NCBI RefSeq assembly: GCF_014395425.1
Contig: NZ_CP060711.1
Location: forward strand, 2,728,001-2,792,000
From: Thermomonas brevis
GTDB taxonomy: Bacteria; Pseudomonadota; Gammaproteobacteria; Xanthomonadales; Xanthomonadaceae
Length of the DNA stretch: 64,000 nucleotides
Reading direction: 5' to 3'
Shown: positions 58,095 through 64,000 of the stretch, one piece after another
Position numbering within the stretch: the first letter of the stretch is position 1
How the letters are laid out: each line of letters starts with the position of its first letter
Position numbers and translations under genes: made by a program
The notes under the pieces: model-generated
What the model was told of the DNA's origin: nothing
The model's database searches: none
What the model saw: only the letters and a program-made list of their open reading frames with translations

Positions 58095-59587
58095 GCGAGG
58101 AGCTTCTGGTCAACGTGACCCCGCGCGAAACCCGCGTCGCGGTGGTCGAGAACGGCATGCTGCAGGAGCTGCACATCGAGCGCGGCAGCCAGCGCGGCGT
58201 GGTCGGCAACATCTACAAGGGCAAGGTGCAGCGGGTGATGCCGGGCATGCAGGCCGCGTTCGTCGACATCGGCCTGGAGCGCGCCGCCTTCCTGCACGCC
58301 AACGACATCTTCCGCGCCGCGCCGGTGGACGCGGTGGAGGGCGAGGACGCCGCGGCGTCGGTCGCCTCGCCGCAGATGCAGGTGCCGATCGGCGAGCTGC
58401 TGCGCGACGGCGCCGAGGTCGTGGTGCAGGTGGTGAAGGACCCGATCGGCAGCAAGGGCGCGCGGCTGACCACCCAGATCAGCATTCCCTCGCGCTACCT
58501 GGTGCTGCTGCCGCGCTCGAAGGTGGTCGGCATTTCCGCGCGCATCGAGGACGAGGCCGAGCGCGCGCGCCTGAAGGCGCTGATGGCCGAGCTGACCGCC
58601 AGCGGCGGCGAACACGGCTACATCGTGCGCACCAATGCCGAGGGCCAGCCGGCCGAGGCGCTGGCCGAGGACATCGCCTACCTGCGCCGGGTCTGGGAGC
58701 TGATCGAACGCAACGCCGCCGGCGCCAAGGTGGGCAGCCGCGTCTACGAGGACCTGAGCCTGCCGCTGCGCGCGGTGCGCGACCTGATCCGCCGCGACGT
58801 GGAGAAGGTGAAGGTGGATTCGCGCGAGACCTGCGAGCGCCTGCGCGAGTTCGCCGCCCGCTACATGCCGGCGCTGGCCGACAAGGTGGAGCACTACACC
58901 GGCGCGCGCCCGGTGTTCGACATGTACGGCGTGGAGGACGAGATCCAGCGCGCGCTCGACAAGGAAGTGCCGCTGAAGTCCGGCGGCTACCTGGTGATCG
59001 ACCAGACCGAAGCGATGACCACGGTCGACGTGAACACCGGCAGCTTCCTCGGTCAACGCAACCTCGAGGAAACCGTTTACCGGACGAATCTGGAAGCGGC
59101 GCAGGCGGTGGCGCGCCAGCTGCGGCTGCGCAACCTCGGGGGGATCATCATCATCGACTTCATCGACATGCACGACGCCGAACACCGGCGGCAGGTGCTG
59201 CGCACGCTGGAGAAGTCGCTGGCGAAGGACCACGCCAAGACCACGGTGTACGACTTCTCGCCGCTGGGGCTGGTGGAGATGACCCGCAAGCGCACGGTGG
59301 AGTCGCTGGAGCGCCAGCTGTGCGAGCCCTGCCACGAGTGCGGCGGGCGCGGCATGCTGAAGACGCCGGAGACCGTGACCTACGAGATCTTCCGCGAGAT
59401 CGTGCGCGCGGTGCGCCAGTTCGACGCGGCGCGGCTGCTGGTGATCGCTTCGCCGAAAGTGGTGGCGCGGATCACCGACGAGGAATCGAACGCGGTGGCC
59501 GAGCTGGAGGAGTTCATCGGCAAGAGCATCCGCTTCCAGGCGGACGCGCAGTATTTGCAGGAGCAGTTCGATGTGGTGCTGCTCTGA
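58091..59587 (+). CDS. rng: ribonuclease G
   Basis: Endoribonuclease for 5S-type rRNA precursor processing and mRNA decay, 498 residues. S1 RNA-binding domain (VGNIYKGKVQRVMPGMQAAFVDIGLERAAFLHANDI), the catalytic DNase-I-like part (GGYLVIDQTEAMTTVDVNTGSFLG with the Mg-binding aspartates; IIIIDFIDMHDAEHRRQVL) and the zinc-link CEPCHECGGRG. Ends in the RNase G-sized C-terminus without the RNase E scaffold. Its stop is followed by a composite hairpin repeat and yhdP. Confidence 0.96.
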   Translation: MSEELLVNVTPRETRVAVVENGMLQELHIERGSQRGVVGNIYKGKVQRVMPGMQAAFVDIGLERAAFLHANDIFRAAPVDAVEGEDAAASVASPQMQVPIGELLRDGAEVVVQVVKDPIGSKGARLTTQISIPSRYLVLLPRSKVVGISARIEDEAERARLKALMAELTASGGEHGYIVRTNAEGQPAEALAEDIAYLRRVWELIERNAAGAKVGSRVYEDLSLPLRAVRDLIRRDVEKVKVDSRETCERLREFAARYMPALADKVEHYTGARPVFDMYGVEDEIQRALDKEVPLKSGGYLVIDQTEAMTTVDVNTGSFLGQRNLEETVYRTNLEAAQAVARQLRLRNLGGIIIIDFIDMHDAEHRRQVLRTLEKSLAKDHAKTTVYDFSPLGLVEMTRKRTVESLERQLCEPCHECGGRGMLKTPETVTYEIFREIVRAVRQFDAARLLVIASPKVVARITDEESNAVAELEEFIGKSIRFQADAQYLQEQFDVVLL

Positions 59588-59597
59588 GTTTTTCATC

Positions 59598-59703
59598 CCC
59601 TCCCTTGCGCGCGTAGCGCGTATGGGAGGGCGAGGGTGGGGTGCTCTTCCTCGTCGAGAGCGACCCCTCCCCAACCCTCCCCTGCGCTACGCGCAAGGGA
59701 GGG
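59598..59703. repeat. composite hairpin repeat between rng and yhdP
   Basis: Left hairpin CCCTCCC (59598-59604) / GGGAGGG (59624-59630) with inner GCGC pairing; right hairpin CCCTCCCCTGCGC (59675-59687) / GCGCAAGGGAGGG (59691-59703) around TAC; between them an inner complementary pair (AGGGTGGGG with CCCCTCCCCAACCCT). Same three-stem layout as 42754-42860 but with different arm cores. GGGAGG at 59701-59706 forms the yhdP ribosome-binding site. Confidence 0.8.
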
Positions 59704-59713
59704 AGGAAACCGC

Positions 59714-62700
59714 ATGACCATGCCCTGGCGCCACCGCCTGCGCCTGCTGCGCCGCGGGGCGTGGTACGCGTTGGCGGCGTTGCTGGTGGTGCTGGCGCTG
59801 GGCAACGGCATCGGCAGCCAGCTGCTGCCGCTGGCCGAGCGCCACCCCGACCGCATCGCCGCGTGGCTGGGCGAGCGCGCCGGCCGGCCAGTCGCGTTCG
59901 ACCACGTCACCACCGAATGGACGCGGCGCGGCCCGCTGCTGCGGCTGGACAACCTGCGCATCGGCGATCCCGCCAACCCGCTGCGGATCGGCGACGCCGA
60001 AGTGCTGGTGGCGCAGTACGCCGGCCTGCTGCCGGGCCGTTCGTTCACCGAGCTGCGCCTGCGCGGGCTGGACCTGACCCTGCAGCGCGGCGCCAACGGC
60101 CAATGGCAGGTGCGCGGCCTGCCCGGCCAGCAGCAGGGCGGCGGCGATCCGCTGGATGCGCTGTCGCACCTGGGCGAACTGCAGCTGACCCAGGCGCGGC
60201 TGCACGTGCTCTCGCCGGAGCTGGGCATCGACCTGCACTTGCCGCGCATCGACCTGCGCCTGCGCGTGGACGGCGCGCGCATGCGCGCCGGCGCGCGCGC
60301 CTGGCTGCGGGCCACGGGGCTGCCGTTCGACGTGGCCGGCGAACTCGACCGTGCCAGCGGCGACGGCCGCGTCTACGCCGGCAGCCGCCGCGCCGACCTG
60401 GGCGAACTGGCCGGCGCGTTCGATGTCACCGGCGTGTCGCTGCTGTCCGGGCAGGGGCAACTGCGGACGTGGATGCAGCTGCGCGGACACCGCATCGTCG
60501 GGATCCGCGCCGATGCCGACCTGCGCGACGTGCGCCTGCGCGGCGCGGCGCAGGCCGGCGAGCCCGCGCCCGTTCGCGAGCTGGGCGAACTGGCGCTGGA
60601 CGCCAGCTGGGCGGGCAGCGTGCAGGACTGGCAGCTGCGCGTGCCGCGCCTGCGCATCGGCAGCGCCGCGCAGCTGCAGACGCTGGACGGACTGGCGCTG
60701 GCCGGTGGCGAGCGCCGCTACGGCCTGCGCGCGCATCGGCTGGAGGCCGCGCCGCTGCTGCAACTGGTGGCGCTGAGCGACGCGCTCTCGCCCGGCTTGC
60801 GGCACTGGCTGCAGACCACCGCGCCGGGCGCGCTGCTGGAGGACGTGGACGTGGCCGGCGTGCCCGGCGGCCGGCTGCGCGCCAGCGCGCGGATCAGCGG
60901 CTTCCGCTTCGATCCGGTGGGCCATGCGCCGGGCCTGCGCGGCGTCGGCGGCTGGCTGCTGGCCGACCGCGACGGCCTGCGCCTGCGCTTCGACCGCGAT
61001 GCGCAGGTGGCGTTCGACTGGCCCGCCGGCTTCGGCGTGGTCCACGACTTCAAGCTCGACGGCGAAGCCGTGCTCTGGCGCGACGGCGACGGCTGGACGG
61101 TGCGCACGCCGGGGCTGGACATCGACGGCGGCCAATTGCAGATGCAGGCGCGCGGCGGCATCGGCTTCCAGCACGACGGCAGCCGCCCGCACCTGGACAT
61201 CGCCGCCGACATCGGCGACGTGCCGATCTCGATGGCGCACGGGTTCTGGATCCACCACCTGATGTCGAAGGCGACCGTCGACTGGCTGGACGCGGCGCTG
61301 CAGGGCGGCACGCTGCGCAACGTGCACGCGGTGGTCGCCGGCGATCTCGACGACTGGCCGTTCCGCAACGAGCCGGGCATGGCCGGCGCCGGCCTGTTCC
61401 GCGCCGACGCGCACATCGCCGACGGCACGGTGAAGTTCCAGCCGGACTGGCCGGCGGCGCAGCGCATGAACGCCGATGTCAGCTTCGTGGCCGACGGCTT
61501 CACCGTCAGCGGCGGCGCCAACCTCGGCGGCGTGCAGGTGACCGCGCTGAAGGCCGGCATCGCGCGCTTCGGCCAGGCCGAGCTGCTGGTGGACGCCGCG
61601 GCCGGCGGCGACGCGAAGGACTTCCTGTCGATGCTGCGGGCCAGCCCGCTGCACAAGGAGTACGGCGAGACGATGGACAACCTGCGCGCGGCCGGGCCGG
61701 CGCAGGCGACGTTCCGCATGAAGCTGCCGCTGCACCACGACCATCCGGTGCCGCCGACCATCGACGGCAGCGTCACCCTGGCCGGCGTGCGCCTGGCCGA
61801 GCAGCGCTGGAAGCTGGCGTTCGAGCAGGTGCGCGGGCAGGCGCGCTTCGACCGCGGCGGCTTCGACGCCAGCGAGCTGCAGGTACGCCACGAGGGCGCG
61901 CCCGGCCTGCTGTCGCTGCGGGCCGGGCCGCACGTGCGCGATCCGGCGCAGGCGTTCGAGGCGCAGCTGCAGACCCAGGCCGACATCGACGGCCTGCTCG
62001 ACAAGGCCGGCAACCTCGGCTGGCTGAAACCCTACCTGCGCGGCAGCTCCAGCTGGACGACCGAGCTGGCGGTGCCGCGCGGCGTGGCGCAAAACGCGCC
62101 GCCCAGCCGATTGCGGCTGCGCTCGAACCTGGTGGGCACCGCCATCGAACTGCCGGCGCCGCTGCGCAAGCCGGCCGCGCAGGCGCTGGCGGCGGACATC
62201 GGCATCCGCCTGCCGCTGGAAAGCGGCGAGGTGGAGGTGGCGCTGGGCGATCTGCTGTCGCTGCGCAGCCGCAGCGCCAACGGCAAGACCGGCCTGCGCG
62301 TGCAGCTGGGCGGCGGCCCGGCCGGTGCGCCGCCGGCCTCAGGCTTGGCCGTGGGCGGACGCGTGGAACGGCTGGACGCGCTGGACTGGATCGGTCTGGG
62401 GACTGGCGGGCACGGCGACGCCGACATGCCGCTGCGGCGGATCGAGATCGACGCCGGGCAGCTGCATCTGCTCGGCTCCGATGTCGGCCCGGCGCGGCTG
62501 GTGGTGGCGCCCGCGCCGCGCGGCACCGCGGTGCAGGTGCAGGGCGAAGGCATCGCCGGCGCGCTGCTGGTGCCGGAGCAGGACGGCGCGACCGTGGCCG
62601 GCCGCTTCGAACGCCTGCACTGGGCGCTGCCGCCGCGGACGGCGGCGCAGGTTGCCGGGCCCGCAACGGCGCCGACGCCTACCGCGCCCGGCTTCGACCC

Positions 62701-63550
62701 TGCCGCGATCCCGCCGTTGCTGTTCGACGTGGACGACCTGCGCATCGGCGCGACGGCGATGGGCCGCGCGCGCTTCCGCAGCACGCCGGTGGCCGGCGGC
62801 ATGCGCATGGACGAGTTCACCACCGCCGGCGGCAAGCAGCGCCTCGCCGCCAGCGGCAGCTGGCTGGGTCGCGGCGCGAACGCGCGCAGCCAGCTGAAGC
62901 TGGACGCGAACAGCGACGATATCGGCGCGCTGCTGGACGGTTTCGGCTTCGGCGGCCAGGTGGGTGGCGGCAAGGGCAAGTTCGGCGTCGAAGCGAACTG
63001 GCGCGGCGGCCCCGGCGATTTCGATACGGCGACGGTGGACGCGCGCCTGCTGGTGGACGCGCACGACGGCCATCTGCTGGAGATCGAGCCGGGCGCGGGC
63101 CGCGTGCTGGGCCTGCTCGGCGTGGCCCAGCTGCGCCGGCGGCTGACGCTGGATTTCAGCGACATCTTCAGCAAGGGCTTCGCCTTCGACCGCATCCAGG
63201 GCAACGCGCACCTGGCGCAGGGCCAGCTGCGCACCGACAACCTGAGCGTGCGCGGCCCCGCCGCCGAAATCCACGTGCGCGGCAGCACCGACCTGCGCAA
63301 CCAGCGTTTCGACCAGACCGTGGACGTGCTGCCGAAATCCGGCGGCATCCTGACCGCGGTGGGCGCGCTGGCCGGCGGGCCGGTGGGCGCGGCGGTGGGC
63401 GCGGTGGCGAACGCGGTGCTGGACAAGCCGATGCGCGGCATCGGCGCCAAGTCCTACCGCGTCACCGGGCCGTGGGCCTCGCCCAAGGTCGAGGCCATTA
63501 CCCGCAGCACGTCGGCGCAGCTCGGCGCGGACCGCGGGCAGGGCGATTGA
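59714..63550 (+). CDS. yhdP: YhdP family (AsmA-like) phospholipid transport protein
   Basis: A 1278-residue bridge-type protein of the YhdP/TIGR02099 family, anchored by one N-terminal helix (GAWYALAALLVVLALGNGIG) with a long beta-rich periplasmic body thought to carry phospholipids to the outer membrane. Family features seen: the opening AERHPDRIAAWLGERAGRPVAFDHV, repeats of L-R-D-N-L-R-I-G type, and the C-terminal AsmA-like end RRLTLDFSDIFSKGFAFDRIQGNAHL...RVTGPWASPKVEAI. Start at 59714 is set by GGGAGG seven bases upstream. Confidence 0.92.
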   Translation: MTMPWRHRLRLLRRGAWYALAALLVVLALGNGIGSQLLPLAERHPDRIAAWLGERAGRPVAFDHVTTEWTRRGPLLRLDNLRIGDPANPLRIGDAEVLVAQYAGLLPGRSFTELRLRGLDLTLQRGANGQWQVRGLPGQQQGGGDPLDALSHLGELQLTQARLHVLSPELGIDLHLPRIDLRLRVDGARMRAGARAWLRATGLPFDVAGELDRASGDGRVYAGSRRADLGELAGAFDVTGVSLLSGQGQLRTWMQLRGHRIVGIRADADLRDVRLRGAAQAGEPAPVRELGELALDASWAGSVQDWQLRVPRLRIGSAAQLQTLDGLALAGGERRYGLRAHRLEAAPLLQLVALSDALSPGLRHWLQTTAPGALLEDVDVAGVPGGRLRASARISGFRFDPVGHAPGLRGVGGWLLADRDGLRLRFDRDAQVAFDWPAGFGVVHDFKLDGEAVLWRDGDGWTVRTPGLDIDGGQLQMQARGGIGFQHDGSRPHLDIAADIGDVPISMAHGFWIHHLMSKATVDWLDAALQGGTLRNVHAVVAGDLDDWPFRNEPGMAGAGLFRADAHIADGTVKFQPDWPAAQRMNADVSFVADGFTVSGGANLGGVQVTALKAGIARFGQAELLVDAAAGGDAKDFLSMLRASPLHKEYGETMDNLRAAGPAQATFRMKLPLHHDHPVPPTIDGSVTLAGVRLAEQRWKLAFEQVRGQARFDRGGFDASELQVRHEGAPGLLSLRAGPHVRDPAQAFEAQLQTQADIDGLLDKAGNLGWLKPYLRGSSSWTTELAVPRGVAQNAPPSRLRLRSNLVGTAIELPAPLRKPAAQALAADIGIRLPLESGEVEVALGDLLSLRSRSANGKTGLRVQLGGGPAGAPPASGLAVGGRVERLDALDWIGLGTGGHGDADMPLRRIEIDAGQLHLLGSDVGPARLVVAPAPRGTAVQVQGEGIAGALLVPEQDGATVAGRFERLHWALPPRTAAQVAGPATAPTPTAPGFDPAAIPPLLFDVDDLRIGATAMGRARFRSTPVAGGMRMDEFTTAGGKQRLAASGSWLGRGANARSQLKLDANSDDIGALLDGFGFGGQVGGGKGKFGVEANWRGGPGDFDTATVDARLLVDAHDGHLLEIEPGAGRVLGLLGVAQLRRRLTLDFSDIFSKGFAFDRIQGNAHLAQGQLRTDNLSVRGPAAEIHVRGSTDLRNQRFDQTVDVLPKSGGILTAVGALAGGPVGAAVGAVANAVLDKPMRGIGAKSYRVTGPWASPKVEAITRSTSAQLGADRGQGD

Positions 63551-63594
63551 TTTCGCGCGGATCGCCACGACATTCTTCAATCCAAATACCGTTG

Positions 63595-63658
63595 TTCCGG
63601 GCGCAGCGACGAACCTGCTTCATTTGCTTCGACGGCAGGTTCGCCGCTGCGCCCGGGA
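63595..63658. repeat. long inverted repeat (REP-like hairpin) between yhdP and tldD
   Basis: Arms 63595-63618 (TTCCGGGCGCAGCGACGAAC...) and 63635-63658 (starting GCAGGTTCGCCGCTGCGC...) are complementary over about 24 bases with two mismatches, enclosing a 16-base loop. It can terminate or protect the yhdP transcript and sits 10 bases before the tldD ATG. Confidence 0.65.
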
Positions 63659-63667
63659 CGACAAGAC

Positions 63668-64000
63668 ATGCAATCCCAGGACAACCCCATGCCCCATCTC
63701 GCCATCGCCGAATCCCGCCTGCTGCTGCCCACCGGGCTCGACGCCTCCGCGCTGGAGCGCGCGTTCGGCGCGCTGCTGGGGCCTGGCATCGACTTCGGCG
63801 ACCTGTACTTCCAGCACGCCCGCCGCGAGGGCTGGAGCATGGAGGACGGCATCGTCAAGGACGGCTCGCACAGCATCGAGCAGGGCGTGGGCGTGCGCGC
63901 GATCTCCGGCGAGAAGACCGGCTTCGCCTATTCCGACGAACTGGACGCGCCGGCGCTGCTCGCCGCCGCACAGTCGGCGCGCGCGATCGCCCGCGACGGC
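63668..64000 (+). CDS. tldD: metalloprotease TldD (N-terminal part, cut by the window edge)
   Basis: The first 111 codons read in one frame to the right edge: MQSQDNPMPHLAIAESRL, then LLGPGIDFGDLYFQHARREGWSMEDGIVKDGS and SIEQGVGVRAISGEKTGFAYSDELDAPALL, matching the N-terminal TldD domain. TldD/TldE process modified peptides such as microcin B17 and degrade CcdA; location after rng-yhdP is conserved in gammaproteobacteria. A second Met seven codons in is possible as start. The catalytic zinc site lies beyond the window. Confidence 0.9.
   Translation, partial: MQSQDNPMPHLAIAESRLLLPTGLDASALERAFGALLGPGIDFGDLYFQHARREGWSMEDGIVKDGSHSIEQGVGVRAISGEKTGFAYSDELDAPALLAAAQSARAIARDG

Overview
The window is 64 kb of very GC-rich, densely coding bacterial chromosome. 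The gene order pyrG-kdsA-eno-ftsB-ispD-ispF-truD-surE-pcm-nlpD, the purN-purM-DUF2066-perM-hda block, the maf-rng-yhdP-tldD block and the lack of phage or transposase genes point to a gammaproteobacterium of the Xanthomonadaceae/Lysobacteraceae type (Lysobacter, Luteimonas or Thermomonas-like). This assignment is an inference from synteny and base composition. No tRNA, rRNA, CRISPR array, integrase or IS transposase was recognised.

Layout. 0.2-9.3 kb: a frameshifted NlpC/P60 lipoprotein, SlyD-like FKBP, DUF418 membrane protein, DadA-like oxidase, topoisomerase IV subunit ParE, glucokinase, a Tat-exported glycosylasparaginase and CutC. 9.4-20.2 kb: a conserved housekeeping run (CTP synthase, KDO-8-P synthase, enolase, FtsB, IspD, IspF, TruD, SurE, Pcm, YqaA, NlpD), with many genes coupled by ATGA/GTGA overlaps. 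20.3-29.0 kb: DUF3108 protein, PurN/PurM, DUF2066, PerM, Hda, the AmgK/MurU cell-wall recycling pair and ManC. 29.1-36.5 kb: an accessory metabolic region with two divergent promoters that share a dyad motif (dehydrogenase / LysE exporter-DsbA isomerase, and GlxA-type regulator-SDR / dienelactone hydrolase-cupin), then an alpha/beta hydrolase and a GFA protein.

36.6-50.9 kb is a nearly complete assimilatory sulfate cluster: cysK, cysG, cysB, cysH, cysI and cysJ, an Rrf2 regulator, a YezD protein, an outer-membrane porin and the sulfate ABC transporter cysP-T-W-A. Sulfate would pass the porin, be bound by CysP, imported by CysTWA, reduced as PAPS by CysH and as sulfite by CysJI (whose siroheme is made by CysG), and fixed into cysteine by CysK. 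ATP sulfurylase and APS kinase are not in the window. 51.0-55.3 kb holds an exported papain-like (C70) protease with an exported partner of unknown function, facing an overlapping ECF sigma factor / transmembrane Ser/Thr kinase-TPR pair. 55.4-64.0 kb: GlsB-like protein, TonB, a SIMPL protein, Maf, RNase G, YhdP and the start of TldD, which runs off the right edge.

The most notable observations are the motif shared by the two divergent promoters in the accessory region, the C70 protease/partner and sigma/kinase pairs, two composite hairpin repeats that supply Shine-Dalgarno sequence to the next gene (cysI and yhdP), a nearly leaderless Rrf2 regulator with an operator on its -10 box, and three genes (C40 lipoprotein, cysJ N-terminus, small membrane protein after nlpD) that each become intact if one G/C is added to a short homopolymer.
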